Source of the DNA: Actinoplanes sp. DH11
GTDB lineage: Bacteria; Actinomycetota; Actinomycetes; Mycobacteriales; Micromonosporaceae
Assembly (NCBI RefSeq): GCF_020873875.1
Contig: NZ_JAHWGU010000023.1
Coordinates: 62,001-126,000 of the forward strand
DNA: 64,000 bases
Direction of reading: 5' to 3'
Part shown: piece by piece, positions 8,309 to 16,921 of the stretch
Layout of the letters: each line of letters starts with the position of its first letter
Numbering within the stretch: the first letter of the stretch is position 1
The notes under the pieces: generated by a model
What the model was told of the DNA's origin: nothing
The model's database searches: none
What the model saw: the letters and a program-made list of their open reading frames with translations, nothing else
Program-made: the position numbers and the translations under genes

Positions 8309-9216
8309 TTTGTGCCTCCCGGGACGGGCCGGCCGGCCGGCGGTTCGTCCGCCGTGAGCCGGACCCACATGATGAACGTGCCGGCGACACAGGCGACGAT
8401 GCCCGCCGCGCCGGTGAGGAAAGCGAACTGGCCGGACACCAGGTCGGGGGAGCCGCGCTCGGTCAGGGCCACGGTGAGCAGTCCCAGGCCGCCGGCCGCA
8501 GCGGTGACCGCGCCGGTGATCGCGAGCACCACCATGACCAGCTTGTTCGGCAGGTGCAGCGGGCGGACCCCGGCGGCCCGCCGCAACCGGACCGCCCAGA
8601 CCACCAGCGCGCCGCACGCCAGCACGACCAGCAGGGCGGCGACCGCGTCGCTGGGCCGGTGCCAGTCCGCCCAGACGGTGGCGATCGCGACCACCGCGAC
8701 GTAACCGGCGCCGACCAGCCCGATCGTGCCGCGCAGCGCCCGCGGGAAGACCAGGACCAGCACGAACGCCACTGAGGCGGCGGCTGTCACGTGCCCGCTC
8801 GGGAACGAGTTGGGCAGCGGGTTGCCGTCCAGGTCCGGCCGCGCCAGGCCGCTCTTGAGCAGCTGGGTCGTCAGGTTGGCGGCGACCACCAGGACGAACG
8901 CGCCGATCGCCAGGTCCAGCCGGCGCTGGATCACGCCGAACGCCGCGGCGAGCACGCAGACCAGCGCCAGCAGGGTCAGGTGGGTGTACTGCAGGGCGCG
9001 GTCGAGCACGTCCGTCACCCGGGGGTGGCTGACGTCGCCGCCCAGCATGGCCGTGGTGTCCACCGCCTGCCCCAGCGAGGTCTGCACGAAGACGTGGTAC
9101 ATCGCCGCGACGGCTGCTGCCGACAGCACGGCGACGAACAGTGGCGAAACCGTGTGCCAGAGGCTGCGGCCGGGTGGCGCGACGGGCCGGACCGGCTGCG
9201 GGGCGACGGTCGTCAA
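8305..9216 (-). CDS. PAP2-family membrane phosphatase
   Basis: About 303 aa with six or more hydrophobic segments. The PAP2 signature is complete: KSGLARPD (motif 1), PSGHVTAA (motif 2, catalytic His) and ADWHRPSDAVAA (motif 3). Such enzymes remove phosphate from lipid phosphates such as undecaprenyl pyrophosphate or phosphatidic acid at the membrane; the lipid cannot be named from sequence. The TTG at 9216 is preferred because GGAGG ends 5 bases before it; the upstream TTG at 9228 overlaps that ribosome site. Extra C-terminal membrane segments follow the catalytic domain. It is the first gene of a two-gene unit with the YflT-like protein. Confidence 0.88.
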   Translation of the reverse strand: MTTVAPQPVRPVAPPGRSLWHTVSPLFVAVLSAAAVAAMYHVFVQTSLGQAVDTTAMLGGDVSHPRVTDVLDRALQYTHLTLLALVCVLAAAFGVIQRRLDLAIGAFVLVVAANLTTQLLKSGLARPDLDGNPLPNSFPSGHVTAAASVAFVLVLVFPRALRGTIGLVGAGYVAVVAIATVWADWHRPSDAVAALLVVLACGALVVWAVRLRRAAGVRPLHLPNKLVMVVLAITGAVTAAAGGLGLLTVALTERGSPDLVSGQFAFLTGAAGIVACVAGTFIMWVRLTADEPPAGRPVPGGTK

Positions 9217-9431
9217 TTCGACCTCCAAGAGCGGCGACTGATGCCGACACGGCTTTCCCCGTCACGCGAATTCTCAAGCACCCCGGCGGCACCTGTCTCG
9301 CGTGCCACACCGGCCACACCGGACACCGGTGGCGGCACGGCAACCCGGTGGCACCCGGACGGGCCCCGCAGGAGCAACCCCCGACCGCGACCTTCGTACG
9401 GACGCCGACCGTTACGAAGGAGACGTTTCCC

Positions 9432-10541
9432 ATGAGGCACACGACCCGACGACTGCTCACCGGCCTGGTGCTGGTGCTTGCCGCCGGGACCGGGGCGGGT
9501 ATGGCCGCTCCGGCTTACGCGGCCGGGGTCACGGCGACCATCGACGTCAACGGTGAGCTGAAGGTGCGCGCGGCGCCCTCCACGGCCGCCAAGGCCGTCG
9601 GCACGGTCAAGGACAACCGGAAGGTCTCGATCGCCTGCGCGGTGAACGGGACGAGCGTGCGCGGCAAGGTGCGCACCACGAAGGTCTGGGACCGGCTGAC
9701 CAACGGCACCTACGTCTCGCACAGCTACGTGCGGACCAGCAAGAAGATCCCGGCGTGTGCGGCGCCGGCGAAGAAGACCACCCCGGCCGCGCCGGCCCTG
9801 GTGACCGGCACGGTGCGCACCGCCGACGGGGCGGTCAACGTCCGCAGCGGACCGGGCACCGCGTACCCGGTGGCCGGCAGCCTGACCAACAACACCGTGC
9901 TCAAGCTGGTGTGCGCGGCGCCGGGCACCAGCGTCGCCGGGACCGTGCGGACCACGGCGCAGTGGGACAAGATCTCCGACGGGCGGTACGTGGCGCACGC
10001 GTACATCCTCTCCGGCACCTTGAAAGCCTGCACCGGGACGCCTCCCGTGCCCGCCCCCGTGCTCACGCCCGCGCAGTTCATCGCGGCGGCCGTGCCCGGC
10101 GCCCAGCAGGGCTGGCGGGAGTACGGCGTGCCGCCGTCGGTGACCATCGCGCAGGCCATCCTGGAGTCCGGCTGGGGCCGCAGCGGCCTGTCGTCGGTCG
10201 ACCGCAACTACTTCGGCATCAAGTGCCAGAACGGTGCCTACGGGCCGCACGCGACCGGCTGCCACGTCTACCGGACGACCGAGTGCTCCAAGGCCGGCAA
10301 GTGCTTCCAGATCGACGACGCGTTCCGCACGTACGGCTCGATGGCCCGCTCGTTCCGTGACCACGGGCACTTCCTGCGGAACAACAAGCGCTACACCCCG
10401 GCGTTCGCGTACACCAAGAACGCCGACAAGTTCATCGAGCAGGTGTGGAAGGCCGGGTACGCCACCGACCCCAATTACGTCTCCAAGGTCACCGGCATCA
10501 TGAAGACGAACAACCTGTACCAGTACAACACCTGGAAGTAG
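9432..10541 (+). CDS. Secreted bacterial-SH3 / glucosaminidase cell-wall hydrolase
   Basis: 369 aa with a signal peptide (MRHTTRRLLTGLVLVLAAG, cleavage near APAYAAG). Two SH3b repeats follow, at about 35-105 (ELKVRAAPSTAAKAVGTV) and 120-195 (GAVNVRSGPGTAYPVAGSL). A C-terminal glucosaminidase domain (GH73/FlgJ type) follows from about 210: TIAQAILESGWGRSGLSSVD with the catalytic Glu, then NYFGIKC. It should bind and cut the glycan strand of peptidoglycan outside the cell. ATG 9432 has GAAGGAG upstream. The four Cys residues around GIKCQNG...GCHVY...TECSKAGKCF may form disulfides. A strong terminator follows. Confidence 0.9.
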   Translation: MRHTTRRLLTGLVLVLAAGTGAGMAAPAYAAGVTATIDVNGELKVRAAPSTAAKAVGTVKDNRKVSIACAVNGTSVRGKVRTTKVWDRLTNGTYVSHSYVRTSKKIPACAAPAKKTTPAAPALVTGTVRTADGAVNVRSGPGTAYPVAGSLTNNTVLKLVCAAPGTSVAGTVRTTAQWDKISDGRYVAHAYILSGTLKACTGTPPVPAPVLTPAQFIAAAVPGAQQGWREYGVPPSVTIAQAILESGWGRSGLSSVDRNYFGIKCQNGAYGPHATGCHVYRTTECSKAGKCFQIDDAFRTYGSMARSFRDHGHFLRNNKRYTPAFAYTKNADKFIEQVWKAGYATDPNYVSKVTGIMKTNNLYQYNTWK

Positions 10542-10550
10542 TCGCCGCCC

Positions 10551-10578
10551 GCCCCCGTCAGCTCCGGCTGGCGGGGGC
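10551..10578 (+). terminator. Hairpin terminator after the glucosaminidase gene
   Basis: A 12-bp stem (10551-10562 with 10567-10578, one mismatch) with a TCCG loop is followed by GTTCT. It lies 10 bases behind the stop codon and just before the histidine-kinase gene. Confidence 0.7.
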
Positions 10579-10590
10579 GTTCTGCGGTAT

Positions 10591-12948
10591 ATGCCTGATA
10601 TTCGGCATACGCTTCTGATGGTGGAGCGACGCAAGGACGGGGAGCGCCGGTTCGCCGGCCCGCTCCTCGCCGCCGGGGTGCTGCTCACGGGACTGCTGGT
10701 CACCGTGCTGGTGGCGGGCGGCTTGCGGGCGGCACAGCGGGAACGCGCCGAGCGGGTGATGGACCAGCGGCACGCGGCGGCGCTCGCCACGGTGCAGACC
10801 GAGATCGCCCGGTACCGCGCCCTGCTCGAGGCGGTCGCCGCCGGGGCTGCCACCCACCGGGAGCTGACCTGGGACGAGTTCGACGTGGCGAGCGAGCCAA
10901 TGGCGGACGCCGGGTTGCTCGGGGCGACGGCGGCGGCGTACGTCGTCCCGGTCCGCACCGCCGACATCCCGGCCGAACAGCGACGCTGGCGCGGGCTCGG
11001 CGCCGCCGCACTGACCCTGCGAGCCGCCGAACCCGCGGACGAGCACTACTTCGCCGTCTACGCCCGGACCCTGCACGAGGGCGACACCCCGGCCGTCGGC
11101 ACCGATCTCCGGAACGCCCCAGAACTGACGAACGTCCTCGCCGAGTCACGGCGCATCCACGCCACCGCGGTCTCCGACACCTACGTCCTGCTCAGCGACC
11201 GCACCATGCCGGCCGGGCGGCAGCAGCAGTCGTTCGTGCTCGCCACGCCGATCTGGAGCCGGGCCAACACCCCGGAGTTCCGTGGCTGGATGATGCTCGG
11301 CTTGCGCGGGCGCGACTTCCTCTCCGGCGTGCTCGGCACGATCAGCCAGGGTCAGCTCCTGGGCCGGTTGATCGCCACCGACAGCGACGGCAGTCAGGTG
11401 ACAGTCGTCGACTGGTCGGCACCCGGCGACCCGGACCTCACCCGCAGCGCGCCGTTCACCGTCGGCGACCGGACCTGGACCCTTGTCACCCAGGCCGACT
11501 CGGCCCGGCTGCCCGGCGCGCGCAGTCAGATGCCGGCCCTCGTCCTGGTCGGCGGAGGGCTGCTCACCGGCCTGCTGTCCTGGCTGGTCCACGTGCTCGC
11601 CACCGGCCGGGCCCGGGCGCGCGCCCAGGTCGAGGTCGCCACCGCGGAGCTGCGGGTCGCCGAGGAGGAGAGCCGCCGCCAGGCCGGGCTGCTCGGCGCG
11701 GTCCTGACCAGCATCAGCGACGGTGTCAGCGTGGTCGACGAGACCGGCCGGGTGCTGGTGGAGAACCCCGCCGGCAAACGGTTGATGGGTACCGACGAGG
11801 CCAACGACCACCCGGAGCAGTGGCAGCAGCACTACGGCGTCTTCCGGCCGGACGGCGTCACCCCGATGCCGGTCGAGGAGATGCCGCTGATCCGGGCGCT
11901 GCACGGCGAACCCGCCGACCAGGTGGAGGTCGTGATCCGCAATCAGCAGCGACCCGAAGGGGTGCTGATCAGCGTCGACGGGCGGCCGCTCGACCCGAGT
12001 GCCGGCCTGCGCGGCGCGGTCGCGGTCTTCCGGGACATCACCGACCTGCGCCGCTACGAGACCGACCTGCGGGTCTTCGCGGGCGTGGTGGCGCACGACC
12101 TCAAGGCGCCCCTCGCGCTGGCCCACGGCCACGCCGAGGTGGCCCTCGACGACCTGCCGCCGGAAAGCCCGACCCGGGAACGCCTGCTGCGCATCGTCGG
12201 GTCCATCGACCGGATGGACACGATGATCGAGACGTTGCTCGCCTACACCACGGCACGCAACGCGCCCCTGCGGCCGGTGCCGCTCGACGTCGCGGCGCTG
12301 GCCCGGCAGGTGATCGAGGAGCGGACCGCGCACCGGGACGACGTCACCTGGTCGATCGGGCCGCTGCCGCCGGTCCAGGCCGACCCGGGCATGCTGCGGC
12401 ACCTGCTGGACAACCTGATCGGCAACGCACTCAAATACGTCCGGCCCGGCGTTGCGCCGCACGTCGTCGTGGACTCGTCACGCCTCGCCCCGGACGGGCC
12501 GGGGGAGTCGGGGGGCTGGGTGCGGATCGAGGTGGCGGACAACGGCATCGGCATCCCCGACGCCGAGAAGCCGCACATCTTCGAGACATTTCACCGTACG
12601 GAAGAGGCCGCGCGCTATGCCGGAACCGGGCTCGGCCTCGCCATCTGCCGGCGCATCGTGGAGCGGCACGGCGGCGAGATCGACGTCACCGACAACCCGG
12701 GAGGTGGCAGCCGCTTCTTCGTCACACTGCCCGGCGTACCGGCGGACACAGTGCTGGAAGGACGGGACATGGGCTCGACAGCCGAGAACGACGACGCCGC
12801 CGTGCGGGCCGCCCTGGAACGGGCACTCGCCGAACGAGCCGCGATCCTGGAGGCGGCCCAGCTGCCCGGCCTGGGGATGCCGCAACCGGCCCGGGAGCAG
12901 CCGCTGCGGATGCCCCGGCCGGAGAAGCAGCGGCAGGACCAGGCCTGA
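10591..12948 (+). CDS. Membrane sensor histidine kinase (CHASE-PAS-HisKA-HATPase)
   Basis: 785 aa. Transmembrane segment at about 23-45, extracytoplasmic CHASE-like sensor to about 305 (VYARTLHEGDTPAVG), and a second membrane segment at about 312-332. A coiled linker and PAS domain follow at 370-480. The phosphoacceptor is His502 in VVAHDLKAPLAL, and the ATPase core has N box DNLIGNALKY, G1 DNGIGIP and G2 GTGLGLAI. It is expected to autophosphorylate in response to an external cue of unknown nature. A charged C-terminal tail of about 60 residues follows the catalytic core. The start is ATG 10591; ATG 10618 is a possible alternative. The convergent receiver gene ends 7 bases away and is a natural partner. 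Confidence 0.9.
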   Translation: MPDIRHTLLMVERRKDGERRFAGPLLAAGVLLTGLLVTVLVAGGLRAAQRERAERVMDQRHAAALATVQTEIARYRALLEAVAAGAATHRELTWDEFDVASEPMADAGLLGATAAAYVVPVRTADIPAEQRRWRGLGAAALTLRAAEPADEHYFAVYARTLHEGDTPAVGTDLRNAPELTNVLAESRRIHATAVSDTYVLLSDRTMPAGRQQQSFVLATPIWSRANTPEFRGWMMLGLRGRDFLSGVLGTISQGQLLGRLIATDSDGSQVTVVDWSAPGDPDLTRSAPFTVGDRTWTLVTQADSARLPGARSQMPALVLVGGGLLTGLLSWLVHVLATGRARARAQVEVATAELRVAEEESRRQAGLLGAVLTSISDGVSVVDETGRVLVENPAGKRLMGTDEANDHPEQWQQHYGVFRPDGVTPMPVEEMPLIRALHGEPADQVEVVIRNQQRPEGVLISVDGRPLDPSAGLRGAVAVFRDITDLRRYETDLRVFAGVVAHDLKAPLALAHGHAEVALDDLPPESPTRERLLRIVGSIDRMDTMIETLLAYTTARNAPLRPVPLDVAALARQVIEERTAHRDDVTWSIGPLPPVQADPGMLRHLLDNLIGNALKYVRPGVAPHVVVDSSRLAPDGPGESGGWVRIEVADNGIGIPDAEKPHIFETFHRTEEAARYAGTGLGLAICRRIVERHGGEIDVTDNPGGGSRFFVTLPGVPADTVLEGRDMGSTAENDDAAVRAALERALAERAAILEAAQLPGLGMPQPAREQPLRMPRPEKQRQDQA

Positions 12949-12955
12949 ACCGCCG

Positions 12956-13321
12956 TCAGGTGCCGGCGACCGGCAGCAGCGTCGCGATCAGGGCCAGCAA
13001 CTGGGCCGGCACGAACGGCTTCAGCAGGGTCGCCGAGGCGCCCGCCTCCTCGGCCCGGCCATCACCGGGCAGCAACGACCCACTCGCCACCACCACCGGG
13101 ATGTGCCGCAGCGCGTCGTCGGCCCGGATCGCCCGGCACAGATCCAGTCCGGTCATGTGCGGCATGTCGACATCGGTCACCACCAGATCCGGCCGATGCT
13201 CCTTGACGGCCGCCAGCGCGGCGGCCCCGTCGGCCGCCGCCACCACCCGGTGACCGGCGCGTTCCAGGGAACGCTTCAGCACGTACCGGATGTCCTCGTG
13301 ATCCTCCGCGACTACGATCAC
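12956..13321 (-). CDS. Single-domain response regulator (receiver)
   Basis: 121-aa CheY-like receiver without an output domain. VAEDHEDIRYVLKRSLE supplies the acidic pair, LVVTDVDMPHMTGLDLC the phosphoacceptor Asp, VVASGS the Thr/Ser switch position and LLKPF the conserved Lys. GTG 13321 is chosen because it gives a full receiver and has GAGACGAGG upstream; the frame is open further upstream but overlaps the neighbouring glycosyltransferase gene. It lies tail to tail with the histidine kinase and is likely a phosphorelay partner or sink. Confidence 0.85.
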   Translation of the reverse strand: MIVVAEDHEDIRYVLKRSLERAGHRVVAAADGAAALAAVKEHRPDLVVTDVDMPHMTGLDLCRAIRADDALRHIPVVVASGSLLPGDGRAEEAGASATLLKPFVPAQLLALIATLLPVAGT

Positions 13322-13374
13322 CGTGGGCCTCGTCTCTCGGTAGCCGTTTCCAGGGATACCGATCGAGGGGGCAC

Positions 13375-14328
13375 TCAGGACACGGTGCCGCCGGCCCGCC
13401 CGGTGGGCAGGCCGGCACCCGGCGAGCGCCACCGGTCGCTGGCATTGCCCCGGCCGCAGGTGCGCAGAGCCTGCTCCGGCCGGAAGTATCCGTACGCCCG
13501 CCCCCGTGCCCGGGCGAGTCCGCACCGCAGGTCCACCCCGTCCCGGGTGCGCGCGGCGTGCAGCACCCCCTGGATCGCCGGCCAGAACACCCTGGCCAGG
13601 GTCATCGGGCCGGCGAAGTGCCGCCGGTACACCACACCGGTGCCGACCGCGTACGCGTAGTCCTTCGCCACCCGGCCCGCAGGGGAGAGCCCGTAGGCGT
13701 GCGGCCGGCCGTGAACCACGATGCCGGGAGCGGCGACGATTCCGCCCCGGCCGGACAGCCGGACCAGCAGGTCGGTGCCTTCGCCCGACTGGGCCGACCC
13801 GGCCGATCCGGTCCCGATGCGCTCGTCGAAGCCACCACAGGCGAGGACGTCCGCCACGTTCCACACGCACGCCGGCTCGATCGGCAGCCACAGTTCACGG
13901 CCGAGCAGCCGGTGGCCGGCGTCGCCCGGTGACCGTAATGCCGTGCCGTCGTGCGCGTACGTCCCCACCAGACAGGAGGCCACCGGAAAGGTCGTCGCCG
14001 ACTGCGTCACGGATTCACTGAAAGTGGCGTCGAGAATCGAGGTGTCGTTGGTCGTGACAGCCCAATCCGCATGACCGGAGAGCATGCGGAAAGCTTGATT
14101 CCGCCCGGCACTCAGACCGCCGCCGCCGTTCTCCCAGAAAAGGACGGATCCGGCCGCGGAAGCGATAGCCGTGATGCGGGCACGGGCCTCGCTCATCGGC
14201 GTGCTGCTCTGATCGACGACGGCGATCGCGGCCGGCGGAGTTCCCTGGCGCGCGGCAGAGTCGACGAGCCGGACGAGATCGTCCGGTCGGTTCCTGGTGG
14301 AGACGGCTATTGCCCAGCGGATCGTCAC
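13375..14328 (-). CDS. GT2-type glycosyltransferase
   Basis: 317 aa. The N-terminus IRWAIAVSTRNRPDDLVRLV and IAVVDQSSTPMSEARARI are typical of the GT-A fold of family 2, followed by LSAGRNQAFRM and a TTNDTSILD motif in the position of the metal-binding Asp. The later GEGTDLLVRLSGRGGIVAAPG matches the acceptor-side motif. It probably adds a sugar to the exopolysaccharide made by the neighbouring locus; donor and acceptor are unknown. The start is GTG 14328; an ATG at 14370 would add 14 residues but has no ribosome site. It runs divergently from the acyltransferase gene. Confidence 0.82.
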   Translation of the reverse strand: MTIRWAIAVSTRNRPDDLVRLVDSAARQGTPPAAIAVVDQSSTPMSEARARITAIASAAGSVLFWENGGGGLSAGRNQAFRMLSGHADWAVTTNDTSILDATFSESVTQSATTFPVASCLVGTYAHDGTALRSPGDAGHRLLGRELWLPIEPACVWNVADVLACGGFDERIGTGSAGSAQSGEGTDLLVRLSGRGGIVAAPGIVVHGRPHAYGLSPAGRVAKDYAYAVGTGVVYRRHFAGPMTLARVFWPAIQGVLHAARTRDGVDLRCGLARARGRAYGYFRPEQALRTCGRGNASDRWRSPGAGLPTGRAGGTVS

Positions 14329-14384
14329 ATTCGTCTTTCTGTCTCGTGGCCGCCCGGCGCCGGCCGGCATGGCACGATGGCGCG

Positions 14385-14882
14385 GTGGACAACCGTCGCC
14401 GTAAGCAGCTTGTCGTCGTCGGTCTGATCAATTCGGCGATCGTCCCGAACTCTTACCGTGGGCGTCTTCTGTCCCATGCCGGCGTCCGGGTCGGCCCCGA
14501 TGTCTTCATTTCACCCGGGTCGTTCTTCGTAGGCGATTCCTGGATGTCCGTGGCGGCCGGGTCAACCATTGCCTATCAGGGTTACTTCGATTTCGCCGCG
14601 CCGATCAGAATCGGGGAACGCGTCCGTGTCGGCCCCCGTACGATGATCCTCACCGGCGCACACGAGATCGGGGACCGGACCAGGCGCGGTGGCGACCTGA
14701 CACCCCGGCCGGTGACCGTGGGGGACGGCTGCTGGCTCGGTGCCGGCGTGACGGTCCTGCCCGGTGTCACCGTCGCACCCGGCTGCGTGGTCGGTGCCGG
14801 CGCGGTCGTCACCCGGGACACCGCGCCCGACGGTGTCTATGCCGGTGTGCCGGCCCGGCGGGTCCGCGACCTGCCGGTCTGA
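14385..14882 (+). CDS. Left-handed beta-helix (hexapeptide) acyltransferase
   Basis: 165 aa. Imperfect hexapeptide repeats (IRIGERVRVGPRTMIL, VTVGDGCWLGAGVTVLPGV, VVGAGAVVTRD) lead to the terminal YAGVPARRVRDL typical of the maltose/serine O-acetyltransferase group. The His in TGAHEIG is the probable catalytic residue. It most likely O-acetylates a sugar of the neighbouring polysaccharide, using acetyl-CoA. GTG 14385 is the most plausible start, but no strong ribosome site is visible, so it may lie a few codons away. Confidence 0.83.
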   Translation: MDNRRRKQLVVVGLINSAIVPNSYRGRLLSHAGVRVGPDVFISPGSFFVGDSWMSVAAGSTIAYQGYFDFAAPIRIGERVRVGPRTMILTGAHEIGDRTRRGGDLTPRPVTVGDGCWLGAGVTVLPGVTVAPGCVVGAGAVVTRDTAPDGVYAGVPARRVRDLPV

Positions 14883-14949
14883 CCGGGTCGAGGCGACCGG
14901 TCGCTGAAGAAAGGGGAATTGGCTGTCATCCGCGCTGTCCGGCCGGGAC

Positions 14950-15525
14950 GTGCCGCACACCACCGTCCTGCACGTCTGTGCCGGCAACCAGGTCCGCTCG
15001 CCACTCGCCGAACACCTGATGAAGGCGATGCTCCACGACCGGTACGGCTCGGCGGCCGAGCTGCTGACGATCCGTAGTGCCGGGCTCGTAGGCCCGCCGG
15101 GCCGGCCGATGCAGGAGCTGGCCGTCGCGGAACTGGGAAAGCGGGGGCTGGCGGTGCCCGTCTTCACCTCCCGGCTGATCGAACTCGCCGAAGCGGAGGA
15201 CGCCGCTCTCGTCCTGACCGCCTCACGCCGGCAGCGCGACGAACTGGTCGCGACCTCGCCCCGCCGCCTGCTTCCCAAGACCTTCACCTGGCGGGAGCTG
15301 GCCTGGTTGCTGGACGGTACCTCGCGCCACGAGATCCCCGGATCTCCGTTGCTGGAGCGCGTCGCGGCGTTGCCCGACACGGCTCGGGCCCGCCGGGGAC
15401 ACCTGGCGCCGGTGCCCCCGGAGATGCTGGACGTCGCCGACCCGATGGGTCGGGGTCGCCGGGAGTACCGGCAAGCGGCCGAGGAGATCGAGGCAGCGGT
15501 ATCGGTCATCGTCGGCCGGTTGTGA
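14950..15525 (+). CDS. Low-molecular-weight protein-tyrosine phosphatase (Wzb-like)
   Basis: 191 aa. The N-terminal P-loop is VCAGNQVRSPLAE with nucleophile Cys10 and Arg16 (CX5R), and the general-acid Asp is in the C-terminal VADPMGRG. It should dephosphorylate the tyrosine kinase encoded convergently at 15506-16921, controlling polysaccharide chain length. The two genes overlap tail to tail by 20 bases. The start GTG 14950 is uncertain: an in-frame TTG at 14920 lies too close to the AAAGGGG site to be convincing. Confidence 0.85.
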   Translation: MPHTTVLHVCAGNQVRSPLAEHLMKAMLHDRYGSAAELLTIRSAGLVGPPGRPMQELAVAELGKRGLAVPVFTSRLIELAEAEDAALVLTASRRQRDELVATSPRRLLPKTFTWRELAWLLDGTSRHEIPGSPLLERVAALPDTARARRGHLAPVPPEMLDVADPMGRGRREYRQAAEEIEAAVSVIVGRL

Positions 15526-16921
15526 CCAGGGACGAGTCCTCCGACCGGTGCTGGGGGGCGGGCACAGCGTCGGTGTACGCGGTGTAGTAGGCCGACGCCG
15601 AGCCACGGCTGCGGGTCACCCGGTTCGCGACCAGGCCGAGAACCGCGCCACCCGCCCGGCGGATCGAGTCGACTGCGCCGGTGAGCTGGTCGATCCGGGT
15701 GCTGCCGATTCCGGTGACGAGGAACGCGCCATCGGTCTCCCGGGCCAGGATCGCCGCGTCGGTCACCGGCAGCAGCGGGGGCGAGTCGAAAATGACGATC
15801 ATCCCGGAGTCACGCAGCGTGTCGAGCATCCGCCGCAACTTGTTGCTGGCCAGCAGCTCACTGGGGTTGGGTGCCGCCGGGCCTGCCGGGAGCAGGTAGA
15901 GCGGCAGATCAGACCGCCACTGGTGCAAGGCCTCGTGGATCGACACGTCGTCGATCAGCACGGTGGAGAGTCCGACGCCGCCGGGGATGGCGAACGTGTC
16001 CGCCAGACGCGGACGTCGCATGTCCGCATCGACCAGTACCACCGGCTGACCGGCCCGGGCCAGCGCGACGGCGAGGTTCGCGGCGACAGTGGTCTTGCCC
16101 TCGCCAGGCATCGCCCCGGTGACCACGAAGCTGGAGAGCCTCCGGTCCACCGACAGGAATCTGATGTTCGTGCGGAGTTGCCGGAAAGCCTCGGCCCGCG
16201 GGGTGGCGCCGTCGTCGATGATCAGCGGCCGGGTCTTCATCATCGAGTCGGCGGGAACGGCACCCAGCACCGGTATCTCGGTGAGCTGGGCGGCCTGGTC
16301 CTGAGACCGGATGGTGCGGTCGGTCAGCTGACGAACTACGGCGTACCCGATGCCGGCGACCAGGCCGAGCAGCAGTCCCACGGCGAGATTCATCGGCCAG
16401 CTGGGGGACACCGGGTCGGTGCGCACCGTGGCCGGGCCGGACACCGAGACCTTGACCGGCGACACCACTGCACCGCTGGGCAGTTCGAGCCGGTCGACGA
16501 AGCGGGGGAACTCGGTGCCCAGCGCCGAGGCGATCTGCCGGGCGCGCTCCTTCGAGGTGTCGGTGACCCTGATGTCGAGCAGCACTGTGTCGAGCGGCGA
16601 GCTGACTTCGATCATCGAGGCCAGCTCCTCCGTGGTGAGGGGCAGGCCGAGCCGCTCACGCACCGCGTCCAGGACGAGAGGGCTGTTGACGATGTCCGCG
16701 TACGACTTGACCCGCTCCCTGGTGAAGTCGCTGCCCTGGGCGAGCTGGCTGCTGCTGGCGGTGCCGCGCAGCGTCATCGAGACGAAGAGCTGGGTGCCGG
16801 CCTCGTAGCGTTCGGGCTGACGCCATGACACCCCGGCCGCCACACCGAGGCCCGCCACAACCGTGATCAGGACGATGATCCAGCGAACGCGTACGGCGTG
16901 CAGTAGTTCAGCGAGTGACAT
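15506..16921 (-). CDS. Polysaccharide co-polymerase / BY-kinase (Wzz-Wzc type)
   Basis: 471 aa. The N-terminal Wzz domain has flanking membrane segments at about 15-33 and 205-225, and the cytoplasmic tyrosine autokinase follows. Walker A is GAMPGEGKTT (about 268-277), Walker A' VVLVDADMRRP and Walker B VIFDSPPLLP. A short tyrosine cluster YYTAY near the C-terminus is the likely autophosphorylation site. Sensor and kinase are one polypeptide, as is common in actinobacteria. It controls polymer length and export at the membrane. It is the last gene of the polysaccharide run and overlaps the polymerase gene by 14 bases. Confidence 0.92.
   Translation of the reverse strand: MSLAELLHAVRVRWIIVLITVVAGLGVAAGVSWRQPERYEAGTQLFVSMTLRGTASSSQLAQGSDFTRERVKSYADIVNSPLVLDAVRERLGLPLTTEELASMIEVSSPLDTVLLDIRVTDTSKERARQIASALGTEFPRFVDRLELPSGAVVSPVKVSVSGPATVRTDPVSPSWPMNLAVGLLLGLVAGIGYAVVRQLTDRTIRSQDQAAQLTEIPVLGAVPADSMMKTRPLIIDDGATPRAEAFRQLRTNIRFLSVDRRLSSFVVTGAMPGEGKTTVAANLAVALARAGQPVVLVDADMRRPRLADTFAIPGGVGLSTVLIDDVSIHEALHQWRSDLPLYLLPAGPAAPNPSELLASNKLRRMLDTLRDSGMIVIFDSPPLLPVTDAAILARETDGAFLVTGIGSTRIDQLTGAVDSIRRAGGAVLGLVANRVTRSRGSASAYYTAYTDAVPAPQHRSEDSSLVTTGRR

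Noticed and set aside
9217..9431. c-di-AMP (ydaO-type) riboswitch upstream of the cell-wall hydrolase
   Set aside because: Such switches are common before wall hydrolases in actinomycetes, but I could not find the conserved core boxes in this leader.
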